Below are positions 1-6,301 of a stretch of 9,020 nucleotides of DNA, in pieces (the stretch's first letter is position 1; each line of letters starts with the position of its first letter). The stretch comes from CAZFVY01 sp964522665 (GTDB lineage: Bacteria > Verrucomicrobiota > Verrucomicrobiia > Limisphaerales > CAZFVY01): positions 1 to 9,020 of the forward strand of contig CAZFVY010000167.1 in NCBI GenBank assembly GCA_964522665.1. Direction: 5' to 3'. The translations under genes were made by a program, and so were the position numbers. The notes under the pieces were generated by a model. That model was not told where the DNA came from. It made no database searches and worked only from the letters and a program-made list of their open reading frames with translations.

Positions 1-1
1 C

Positions 2-511
2 AAACTGCTGGAAAAGCTGCCGAACCGCCACGTCCGCCTGATCGATTTGAGCCGGCCGATGCTCGACCGGGCGGTGGCACGAATCCGATCCGTCAGCGCC
101 GGCGAAATCGAGACGGCGCAGGGGGACATTCGGGAATTGACGCTCGGGACCGCTGAGTTTGACATCATCCTCGCGGCGGCGGTCTTTCATCATTTGCGAA
201 CGGACGCTGAATGGCGGGCGGTCTTCGCGAAATGTTTCGCCGCATTGCGACCCGGCGGCTCGCTCTGGATTTCCGATCTCGTCGAGCATACCACGATGGC
301 GGCGCAAGCGCTGATGTGGCGACGTTACGGTGAATACCTGGTCGGCCTCCAAGGCCCCGAGTACCGCGACCACGTCCTGGCCTACGTCGAGCGGGAGGAC
401 TCGCCGCGCCCGCTGATGTTCCAACTGGACCTCCTGCGCGAAGTCGGCTTCCACGCGGTGGAAATCCTGCACAAGAACAGTTGTTTCGCGGCGTTCGGGG
501 CGATCAAGTAG
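2..511 (+). CDS. Class I SAM-dependent methyltransferase (5'-truncated by window edge)
   Basis: This is the C-terminal part of a Rossmann-fold methyltransferase, about 169 residues in the window. The frame is open from base 2, so the gene starts to the left. An ORF call at the TTG at 47 would be an artefact, because homology-like sequence continues upstream (KLLEKLPNRHVRLIDLSRPM). Visible motifs are LIDLSRPMLDRA, where the Asp of strand beta-2 would contact the SAM ribose; DIILAAAVFHHL (motif IV region); and LRPGGSLWISDLV (motif V/VI). The tail is QLDLLREVGF, then EILHKNSCFAAFGAIK, which resembles CmoA-like and other small-molecule or tRNA-type methyltransferases. The glycine-rich motif I lies outside the window. 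The substrate cannot be told from the sequence. The last 99 coding bases and 23 bases of downstream flank are repeated at 1661..1782. Confidence 0.85.
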   Translation, partial: KLLEKLPNRHVRLIDLSRPMLDRAVARIRSVSAGEIETAQGDIRELTLGTAEFDIILAAAVFHHLRTDAEWRAVFAKCFAALRPGGSLWISDLVEHTTMAAQALMWRRYGEYLVGLQGPEYRDHVLAYVEREDSPRPLMFQLDLLREVGFHAVEILHKNSCFAAFGAIK

Positions 512-531
512 GCCGAGGGGTCCCGAAGCGG
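410..531 (+). repeat. Direct repeat copy A (3' end of methyltransferase gene)
   Basis: These 122 bases recur at 1661..1782 in the same orientation with 5 mismatches, about 96% identity. The match starts sharply at the shared string ccgctgatgtt and ends after cccgaagcgg. It covers the last 32 codons, the stop codon and 20 bases beyond. The offset between copies is 1251 bases. In this copy the sequence after the repeat (cggcgttgacaacgcg) has no hairpin partner, unlike copy B. Confidence 0.95.
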
Positions 532-697
532 CGGCGTTGACAACGCGCGCGCCACGATAAATCCGCGCTTGCGTTAGGATCCGCCGAGATTATTCTAGTC
601 ACAGAGATTAACGTACGCCGAACTGGCTCGTCCAGGCGGCAAATCCTGTGGCCACTCAGTGAAAGCTGGGTGGCCGCAGTTGTTTTCAACGAGGCCT
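512..697. other. Intergenic stretch between methyltransferase and DUF3800 remnant
   Basis: No gene is supported here. It begins with the non-coding end of repeat copy A. A perfect TTGACA hexamer sits at 537..542, but the best -10-like string (GATAAA, 556..561) is only 13 bases away, too close for a standard sigma-70 promoter. TTGCGT at 569..574 with TATTCT at 591..596 (16-base spacer) is a weak alternative. A short inverted repeat, ggccac (650..655) with gtggcc (670..675), is present; no role is assigned. Confidence 0.4.
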
Positions 698-1289
698 ATG
701 CGGGTATTCTACGTCGATGAAGCTGGCTGCCCGGGAATGCTGCCGTCGGCGACGGCGCCGATACAACCAGTCTTCGCGTTGGGAGGCGTGATCCTCGAAA
801 TGCGCCGCTTGACCGATTTCACGCTCGACTGGCTGCATCTCAAGGATCAATTTTTCCCGAACCTCCGAAACGTCAACTCAGATTTTCTCGACTGGATCGC
901 CGTCGAAATCAAGGGCGCCGACCTACGCAAACACCTGCGCGAGAGCCACGACAATCGGCGCCGCCACGCGATCGGGTTCATGGACAAGTTCCTTGATCTA
1001 ACTGGCCGAGATGCCGGTCTTTGGCCACAGCGACAACCATGCGGGAATTCAGGCCGCGGACATGATCTGCTCGGCTTTTCTTTTTCCGATGGCTGCGTTT
1101 GCGTTTTGTCATGGCTACGTAAACAACATCCATGTTCACGCGGAATACTCTCGCGTTCGCGACCGTTATGGCGACCGGCTCAAGCGGCTCCAGTACCGCT
1201 ATCAAGACTCCGACGGCTGGTGGCGAGGCGGCATCACCGTGAGCGACGGTATCGGCCACAAGAAGGGCCGCGCGTTGTTCGCGCCGTGA
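698..1289 (+). pseudogene. DUF3800-family protein remnant, internally deleted and frameshifted
   Basis: The first part (698 to about 1000) encodes MRVFYVDEAGCPG, which matches the conserved acidic N-terminus of DUF3800 proteins (M-x-x-F-Y-x-D-E-S/A-G), and reads to IGFMDKFLDLTG. The second part (from about 1005, another frame) encodes EMPVFGHSDNHAGIQAADMICSA, then YGDRLKRLQYRYQ and WRGGITVSDG. This is the typical DUF3800 C-terminus with the H-x-D-N-H-x-x-x-Q-x-x-D element. Together the parts make about 195 residues. Remembered relatives have roughly 70 to 80 more residues between KFLDL and EMPVFGHSDN, so I infer a deletion near 990..1010 that also shifted the frame, not a programmed slip. The start at 698 is chosen because the domain begins there; gagg at 691..694 is a close, weak ribosome-binding site. 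DUF3800 proteins have a predicted RNase H-like fold and often lie in mobile or defence-rich DNA. The true function is unknown. Confidence 0.75.
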
Positions 1290-1420
1290 GCGGTGTCGTG
1301 GTGGCGACGTTGCCGCCCACCGCGCCCGTCCCCGTTTCTTTTCATAAACACTCGCCAACCGGTTCGGCCTAGTTCCGAAGCGACTCAACCAGTCCGCCAA
1401 CGACTTCGCCGCCGTCCTTG

Positions 1421-1592
1421 ATAATCCTTAAAACGGCAGTAGGAACCCGTCATCTTGCGTAATCATTTGGGCATAAACGTTTCGGAAAAAGCTCACCAGA
1501 CCGCTGCGGGTATGGCTTCGCTTTTTCCAAACCGTTTCTGCTCCAAAGCATTACTCAATCTGGCGCGTTCCTACTGCCGTTTTAAGGATAAT
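1421..1592. mobile_element. MITE-like long imperfect palindrome with 23-bp perfect ends
   Basis: The left arm (1421..1492) and right arm (1520..1592) are reverse complements over almost their whole length. About 61 of 72 positions pair, with one single-base bulge, around a 27-base centre (1493..1519). The outermost 23 bases after the first few pair perfectly: 1424..1446 with 1567..1589, reading atccttaaaacggcagtagg onward. If the element is taken as 1425..1588 (164 bp), it is bordered on both sides by TAA (1422..1424 and 1589..1591), as expected for a 3-bp target duplication. Size, terminal inverted repeats and lack of coding capacity fit a MITE, possibly mobilised by an IS with TNA-type targets such as part of the IS5 group. 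That parent is an inference. Alternatively it encodes a long structured RNA. Confidence 0.55.
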
Positions 1593-1660
1593 GGCGGTTT
1601 GGCACATCGAGCGGATGTCATCGCAGAGCTTCGAAGTTTTTTGCTCGCCTGGAATCCCGG

Positions 1661-1782
1661 CCGCTGATGTTCCAACTGGACCTCCCGCGCGAAGTCGGCT
1701 TCCGCGCGGTGGAAATCCTGCGCAAGAACAGTTGTTTCGCGGCGTTCGGGGCGATCAAGTAGGCGGAGGGATCCCGAAGCGG
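1661..1782 (+). pseudogene. Direct repeat copy B: orphan C-terminal fragment of the methyltransferase
   Basis: This is the second copy of the 410..531 segment, differing at five bases. Translated in the parental frame it gives LMFQLDLPREVGFRAVEILRKNSCFAAFGAIK and the same TAG stop (1760..1762). Compared with copy A it carries L-to-P and two H-to-R changes. There is no methyltransferase sequence upstream of 1661, so it cannot make a working enzyme. Its 3' end runs into the 1773..1818 hairpin, which copy A lacks. This may therefore be the copy that keeps the ancestral downstream flank (inference). Confidence 0.9.
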
Positions 1783-1818
1783 GTTGTGGCCCCGTCCACG
1801 GTCACAACCCGCTTCGGG
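1773..1818. terminator. Strong 19-bp hairpin after methyltransferase-tail copy B
   Basis: The left arm cccgaagcgggttgtggcc (1773..1791) pairs with ggtcacaacccgcttcggg (1800..1818) across an 8-base loop. All 19 positions pair if one G-U is allowed. It lies 10 bases past the TAG of copy B, where a terminator of the original gene would stand. No T-run follows on either strand, so intrinsic termination is uncertain. It could instead be a mobile repeat end or an mRNA-stabilising structure. Confidence 0.45.
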
Positions 1819-2014
1819 GTTGGCAAGAGAGGCGGGGGAAACCCAAGGCGGCCCGCGCCATCCTTGGGCTTGAAGACTCAGCCCCAATTCGCGCAGAAAA
1901 ATCCCTCGCGATGAAGAGTTGTCGGCGTTGGCGAGCGTCGAGGTCCGTCCTAATATAACGACGATCCCCGACGATGGCTGCCAAGCCGATGAACCCCTTT
2001 TATATTGTCGAAGG

Positions 2015-3382
2015 CTACCGGGTCGCGCGTGCGCTCTCGTTGCGCGTCAGTTTGGCGACTTGCTGGTCAGCCTCCCGGACTCGTTCAGACAACAAGGACG
2101 CGATATTGCGGTATAGCTTCATGCAAAGCACAGGATTGGCGAGTCGCAAGACGGCTCCAGAAATCGCGATCACTTCCGTGGGCCGCAAGGCGACGACGGT
2201 GGCCGACCGAGGCAGTTGACTTATCACCGACATTTCACCAAATCCGTCGCCGACGGATCGCTGCCCGATTTCCACGCTTTCCGAGCCGGCCGCCTTGCGC
2301 ACCGACACCAAGCCTTCGACCACCACGTACATCGTCGATCCACCCGTGCCCTCGCGGATAATGGCGTCTCCGGGTTCGAAGCGTTCGTGGCGGGAAAGTT
2401 CCATCACCGCCGCCAGTTCCTCAGCGCTGAAATCCGCAAAATAAACACTCGGCGAGGCTGACCGGGGAAAGGAACTTGGACGCGCGGTTTCGAGCGGGCC
2501 GGCCGGAGCGGTTTTCGCCGGACGCTCGAGGGCTTGTTCCTGGTAAACTTCCAGCGCGTCCGCAAAGGCGTCGGCGGACCGGAAACGCTGCTCTGGATTC
2601 GTCGCCAACGCCTGATCGACAATCTGGGAAAGTTCCGGCGCGAATCTTCCCGTTTCCACCAGCGGCCGCGCGCGGCCGGCGACCACCGCTTGCATGGTCT
2701 CCCGGGGCGTCCTACCCCAAAACGGCGGGCGTCCGGCCAGCCACTCGTAGGCGATCACGCCGAGCGAAAACACGTCGGCGCGCGAATCGACTTCGTTGGC
2801 CGTAAGCTGTTCCGGCGCCAGGTAACCCGGGGTCCCGCGAACCAATTCCTCACCGACGAGGGACCAACTCGACGGCTCGCCGGAGAGACTTCGCCGCGCC
2901 ACGCCGAAATCCATGATTTTCGGCGTCCCGGGTGGCGTGATGATGATGTTGGCAGGTTTGATATCGCCATGCAGAATGCCGCGTTGATGAACATAGTGCA
3001 AAGCCCGCGCGATCATCACGATCAAATCCAGGATCTGGTTGTTCGAATGGCGGCCTTTCTGCAGGAGGCAGGCGTTGAGCGTTTCCCCTTCGACGTACTC
3101 CATGACGATAAAGGCCTGGTTGGAGAAAGTCCCCATATCGTAAACCGACGCGACGTGGGGGTGATTCAATTTGCCAATCATCTTGGCTTCCTCCAAAAGG
3201 ACGGCCGCCTCGGCGCCAGTCGGAGGCTTTCCATTTTCCCCAGGCGCTGAGCGAAGACACTTGATCGCCACCGTCCGCTCGATGGTCGTATCGAAGCCGC
3301 GGTAAACGATCCCAGCCTGCCCCTGCCCGAGCACGCCCTCGACCCGGTAACGGCCCAACATGGCTCCGCGCGGAATGCTCAT
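2015..3382 (-). CDS. Ser/Thr protein kinase fused to a C-terminal cyclic-nucleotide-binding domain
   Basis: This 455-residue protein is predicted to be cytosolic, with no membrane segment. Residues 11..280 form a Hanks-type kinase domain. It has a glycine loop GQGQAGIV (19..26), VAIK with catalytic Lys41, an alpha-C glutamate near 64/65, a catalytic loop HGDIKPAN (138..145, Asp140, Asn145), DFG (158..160) and APE (189..191). The usual HRD Arg is Gly here, so it is a non-RD kinase and may not need activation-loop phosphorylation. A Pro/Ala-rich linker (about 281..311) leads to a CRP-type cNMP domain (about 312..430). Its phosphate-binding cassette is GFGEMSVISQLPRSAT, with Glu383 and Arg392 where ligand-binding residues are expected. 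I infer that a cyclic nucleotide (cAMP or cGMP) gates kinase activity. No substrate or cyclase gene is nearby. The start at 3382 has no clear ribosome-binding site. Met8 (3361), with ggag just upstream, is an alternative. Confidence 0.93.
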   Translation of the reverse strand: MSIPRGAMLGRYRVEGVLGQGQAGIVYRGFDTTIERTVAIKCLRSAPGENGKPPTGAEAAVLLEEAKMIGKLNHPHVASVYDMGTFSNQAFIVMEYVEGETLNACLLQKGRHSNNQILDLIVMIARALHYVHQRGILHGDIKPANIIITPPGTPKIMDFGVARRSLSGEPSSWSLVGEELVRGTPGYLAPEQLTANEVDSRADVFSLGVIAYEWLAGRPPFWGRTPRETMQAVVAGRARPLVETGRFAPELSQIVDQALATNPEQRFRSADAFADALEVYQEQALERPAKTAPAGPLETARPSSFPRSASPSVYFADFSAEELAAVMELSRHERFEPGDAIIREGTGGSTMYVVVEGLVSVRKAAGSESVEIGQRSVGDGFGEMSVISQLPRSATVVALRPTEVIAISGAVLRLANPVLCMKLYRNIASLLSERVREADQQVAKLTRNESARATR

Positions 3383-3739
3383 AGTCGGGGGTCGCCCAAG
3401 TTGGACGTAACGCGATCGTGCTGGAAAGTCTTGCTACTCATACGCTGCCGCCGCGGAGTCTGCCGTTACGAATCAGCCTTTGGCAAGCGAGTTGGCGGAG
3501 GGGCGATGAGGGCTTCGATAGCGTCCCGTGACGCTCGGCGAGCGCGAGGCCGGTGAGACTATTATTCCGACCGTTGCGTTCAGCATCGTTTTCGCATTCA
3601 AACGCTTACGAAAACGGGTTAAACGGCGGCCTGTTTGCCTGTTGCGGGTGGGTGGGCTGTATTCGCCGAACGATCCGGCGCCGACGGCGAGCGGAATATC
3701 CCGGAGCGAACCACCTGCCGGCGAACCTCGACGTCCCAG
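3383..3739. other. 357-base intergenic region between pseudopilin and kinase genes
   Basis: No gene is supported; the open frames here (for example 3528..3848) look like nothing known and overlap the pseudopilin gene. Two short perfect inverted repeats are visible. One is cgttttcg (3587..3594) with cgaaaacg (3609..3616). The other is cctgccgg (3714..3721) with ccggcagg (3745..3752), which spans the stop codon of the pseudopilin gene. Neither is followed by a T-run. The region should hold the kinase promoter, but I find no convincing -35/-10 pair. Confidence 0.5.
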
Positions 3740-4675
3740 CTATTCCGGCAGGGCGGACCATTCGACGGCGTCGAGAGCCGGCTTGCTGATAAAGGCGCTG
3801 GGCTTTGCGCCGTTCGGCAGGGTCTCGTTGCTGTCGAAAACTCCGTAGAATTGCCCCCAGGTCAGCCTGCTCGGGAGCGAGGAGGCGGCGTGACCGTCCA
3901 CGTAAATGACGTTGACCCGTTTGTTATGCTTCGCGTGCGCGGTCTGAAGGCGGTGGTTCTTGCCGACGGGCGATTGGTTCGGACCGGAGCCTTCCGCCCA
4001 GACCTCGTCAAGCCACGCGGCATCGCCTTTATAGTCATCCGCGCCGCCGCCCGGGTAAGACTCGCCCGGATCGTTTGAGCCGCTCGAATCCGCGATCGCC
4101 ACCATCTCCGTCGGCTTCGGGGCGGCCGAGACTTTAAACGGAATGTAACGGAAAACGTCCGTCGGGTCGAGCCGGCCGAAAACGCCGATTTCATTGAACC
4201 CGTAGGAAAGAAAGCCGGTCACGCTGGGATCGAAGGTCCCGCTCTGAGTCTTATAGGTCAACCCACGTTTCCGCTTGGGACAGACCCAGACCTTGCTGTT
4301 AGCGGCGTAGGGTTGCAACAACGGGGCAATGGTATTCGGTTTGCCCGGCGCCGCATTCCATTCGCCGCCGCAGGCCAACCCGCTGGAGTTCTTGAATGGC
4401 CCGGGAGACCAGGAAGGAACGATCATCGGAAAGCTATCGTTTTCATCCCCGGCATACATCGTGACCGCGAGACCGATCTGCTTGGTATTGCTCAAGCAAC
4501 TCGCCGCCATGCCCCGATCCTTGGCCTTGGACAGCGCCGGCAACAGCAGGGACGCGAGGATGGCAATGATGGCGATGACCACCAGCAATTCGATCAGGGT
4601 AAAGGCGGCCTGGGTTGGCGGGGCGGACAAGTCAGCAACCGGCGCGCGCGAGCAGGCGGTCTGGGTCTCGTTCAT
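3740..4675 (-). CDS. Prepilin-type N-terminal cleavage/methylation protein with H-X9-DG motif
   Basis: This 311-residue type II secretion/type IV pilin-like protein has a 24-residue leader ending in Ala24. The class III signal FTLIE follows, with Glu29 at mature position +5, and then a hydrophobic helix (25..46) ending LLLPALSKAK. Prepilin peptidase would cleave between Ala24 and Phe25; Gly is more usual at -1. The helix is followed by a CLSNTKQIGLA segment common in this family, a globular middle, and HNKRVNVIYVDG (250..261), an exact H-X9-DG motif. Such proteins are abundant paralogues in Verrucomicrobiota and Planctomycetes. They are thought to sit in the cytoplasmic membrane and project into the periplasm, but their role is unproven. 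No pilin-assembly gene adjoins it, so it is an orphan. The stop codon lies in a short inverted repeat (3714..3752). Confidence 0.92.
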   Translation of the reverse strand: MNETQTACSRAPVADLSAPPTQAAFTLIELLVVIAIIAILASLLLPALSKAKDRGMAASCLSNTKQIGLAVTMYAGDENDSFPMIVPSWSPGPFKNSSGLACGGEWNAAPGKPNTIAPLLQPYAANSKVWVCPKRKRGLTYKTQSGTFDPSVTGFLSYGFNEIGVFGRLDPTDVFRYIPFKVSAAPKPTEMVAIADSSGSNDPGESYPGGGADDYKGDAAWLDEVWAEGSGPNQSPVGKNHRLQTAHAKHNKRVNVIYVDGHAASSLPSRLTWGQFYGVFDSNETLPNGAKPSAFISKPALDAVEWSALPE

Positions 4676-4718
4676 GATTGAGGCGAGGCATAGCAGAGCC
4701 GGCCCGGAGCATCAAGGA

Positions 4719-4728
4719 GGAATATTCC
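4719..4728. promoter_or_regulatory. 10-bp perfect palindrome upstream of the pseudopilin gene
   Basis: GGAATATTCC is its own reverse complement and lies 44 bases upstream of the pseudopilin start, in the 110-base gap between that gene and the M23 gene. Its position would suit an operator, but a 10-bp palindrome can occur by chance and nothing else supports a binding site. Confidence 0.15.
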
Positions 4729-4748
4729 GACCGGAGAGGATGATGCCG

Positions 4749-4771
4749 GCGCCAGTCGGTGTGACTGGCGC
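4749..4771. terminator. Perfect 9-bp hairpin downstream of the M23 peptidase gene
   Basis: gcgccagtc (4749..4757) and gactggcgc (4763..4771) form a GC-rich perfect stem with a 5-base loop. It begins 14 bases past the stop codon of the - strand M23 gene, where a transcription terminator would be expected. No U-run follows in that direction, so termination efficiency is uncertain. It also lies upstream of the pseudopilin gene and could separate the two units. Confidence 0.45.
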
Positions 4772-4785
4772 ATGAGAATCGTGCC

Positions 4786-6045
4786 CTATTTCGCGTGGCT
4801 TTCCTCGAAATCCACAACGTCATGATCCAGCGGCAGCTCCTTTACGCGTAGTTCTGGAACGCCGCCGCCGGCGCTCTGGAAACGAAAGTGGTCGATCAGA
4901 TAAGGCACGCCTTCGCCGGCCCCGAATTTCGGCGAAGTGGTGACTTCGAAATGCAGATGCGGCTCGCGCGCGTCGCCCGTAGAGCCGACGCGCGCCAGCG
5001 CCTGCCCGCGCCGCACACGGTCCCCCGCCTTGACGCGCAGACTGCCCGGTTGCAAATGCAGGTAGTACGCGAACTGGCCGCCGCTCAGTTCGAGGGTGAT
5101 CGTGTTTCCCGCCACCGTATCAAGCGTGATCGGCACGGCGGGACGGAACGATTGGCCGTGTCCGGGGACATTGTCCGGGAGGCCACCTCTCGCCACGAGC
5201 ACACGGCCATCGGCGACGGCCAACACGGGCTTCCCATAGGCAAAATAAGAGCGCGCCTCCCGCGAGTCACCGGAAAACGTGGCGCCGTCCTTGAGCCGCT
5301 CCCAATCGATCGCGTACCGTCGTGAAATCACCGCCCGGCCATCGAAAACGATAATTCCGCGGCGATGGTGGTTGTCCCGGTCATTACTCGGACCATCGTC
5401 CGCGACCCAGTTTGTTCCTTCCACCGGCGGCCCGAGCACATGCAGGGTCGTGTAATGTGTGGAGATGACTGCGCCTTCCGCCGACGAGTCGGTCGTGATT
5501 GCACGATGGAGCAGCCGGCCGGGGATAGGTGAGCCGCGGTCGAGCGCTATCGATATGAATACTACGGCGCTCCGGCCGCCTGGGATGGTGAGAGGTCCTT
5601 TCGGTCCAGCGACCGCGCCGCCGCCCACCGGTTGCAGCATGGTCGCAAGGAGTTCTTCCTTAAAGGTGGCAATGGGTTGAGCGTCCGCGGCGTCCGCGGC
5701 GAGCGCCTCAATGCGGGTCAGATTAAGCGGATCCGCGCCGAAGTTCTTCACGTGCAGCTCGTACATGAGATGGATATTGCGACCGCTGGGAAACGCGGTA
5801 GGCTCGAACGGCACACGCATTTCGAGCTGCAGTGGGAAGGGCGCGGGTTTGGCCGCCGTCGCTCGACCGTCAGATGGCTGGCCAGCCCGCGATTGGGCAA
5901 GCGGAAGACCTGAACAAACGACAACCGCGGCAAACAGAATTACCAAACGCCGGCGGATGGTTCCGCGATCGGCACATGCAAAACGTCGTCGCCGGTTACC
6001 GGACAATGGGGAAGGATCGCGCTTTGCTCGGCCGGGCATGTTCAT
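4786..6045 (-). CDS. Secreted M23 (LytM/lysostaphin-type) family peptidase
   Basis: This 419-residue protein has a long basic N-terminus, a hydrophobic segment LVILFAAVVV (34..43) and PLAQSRA near 48..54, consistent with a signal peptide or membrane anchor. The real start may lie downstream of 6045, because the n-region is unusually long. Residues about 65..205 form a beta-rich N-terminal domain. From about 215 comes the M23-like part: NDRDNHHRRGIIVFDGR, RRYAIDW (242..248), PVLAVADGRV (273..282), FAYYLHLQPGSLRVKAGDRV with His330, and EPHLHFEV with His363 and His365. The first ligand motif H-x-x-x-D of classic M23 enzymes reads R243-x-x-x-D247 here. The upstream His226/His227 pair may compensate, or the protein may be a non-catalytic wall-binding relative. 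The likely role is peptidoglycan processing in the periplasm. It appears monocistronic, with a hairpin just downstream. Confidence 0.88.
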   Translation of the reverse strand: MNMPGRAKRDPSPLSGNRRRRFACADRGTIRRRLVILFAAVVVCSGLPLAQSRAGQPSDGRATAAKPAPFPLQLEMRVPFEPTAFPSGRNIHLMYELHVKNFGADPLNLTRIEALAADAADAQPIATFKEELLATMLQPVGGGAVAGPKGPLTIPGGRSAVVFISIALDRGSPIPGRLLHRAITTDSSAEGAVISTHYTTLHVLGPPVEGTNWVADDGPSNDRDNHHRRGIIVFDGRAVISRRYAIDWERLKDGATFSGDSREARSYFAYGKPVLAVADGRVLVARGGLPDNVPGHGQSFRPAVPITLDTVAGNTITLELSGGQFAYYLHLQPGSLRVKAGDRVRRGQALARVGSTGDAREPHLHFEVTTSPKFGAGEGVPYLIDHFRFQSAGGGVPELRVKELPLDHDVVDFEESHAK

Positions 6046-6301
6046 ACTGGATTGAACCCGGCGTCACCTTGGAAAGTTTCAAGTATTAGCGGGAACTTGG
6101 ATTTCGACGCTGTGCGATGGTCAGCCCAAATCGGCCTCCGTGACTTTCTGAAGGAGCCGGAGCGGGTTGACCTGTTCACGTCTTTTCTGGCCCGTCGATC
6201 AGTTTGGAAAACTGTCGCGCTCGCCGCGCGAGCCGGCGAGTTAGCGTGAACGATTTGGATCACCGCCCACGCGGTAAATCACTGAATCCACCGGGAAGCT
6301 T
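6046..6301. other. Intergenic region between M23 and beta-barrel genes
   Basis: No gene is supported in these 256 bases. A 7-bp stem, ctcgccg (6220..6226) with cggcgag (6234..6240), and a second, ccaccgg (6288..6294) with ccggtgg (6305..6311), lie just after or across the end of the - strand beta-barrel gene. They might aid termination, though neither has a U-run. The M23 promoter should lie at the 6046 side; I see no clear hexamer pair. Confidence 0.4.

Larger units (their letters stand above)
1290..2014. other. Gene-free stretch holding palindrome, repeat copy B and hairpin
   Basis: No intact gene is supported across these 725 bases. They hold the 1421..1592 palindrome, the methyltransferase-tail copy at 1661..1782 and the hairpin at 1773..1818, each listed separately. 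The open frames at 1455..1667 and 1591..1914 start inside the palindrome or run over the repeat and hairpin, and neither resembles a known family. I see nothing recognisable in 1290..1420 or 1819..2014. Confidence 0.6.

Noticed and set aside
537..561. TTGACA with GATAAA as a promoter upstream of the DUF3800 remnant
   Set aside because: The spacer is only 13 bases, too short for a normal sigma-70 promoter.
1455..1667. 70-residue open frame
   Set aside because: It begins inside the left palindrome arm and crosses both arms; the translation resembles no family and no start signal is visible.
1591..1914. 107-residue open frame
   Set aside because: It starts at the edge of the palindrome and runs through the methyltransferase-tail repeat in a frame different from the real one, then through the hairpin.
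2534..3250. 238-residue + strand open frame
   Set aside because: It is the antisense shadow of the kinase-cNMP gene, whose catalytic motifs are clear on the - strand.
4687..4715. TTGATG (-35) and TATGCC (-10) with a 17-base spacer before the pseudopilin gene
   Set aside because: The spacing is right, but only four and three of six bases match and the start codon would lie about 11 bases after the -10, so chance is likely.
6052..6249. 65-residue + strand open frame in the 6046..6301 gap
   Set aside because: No family resemblance, no ribosome-binding site, and it overlaps the likely promoter region of the M23 gene.
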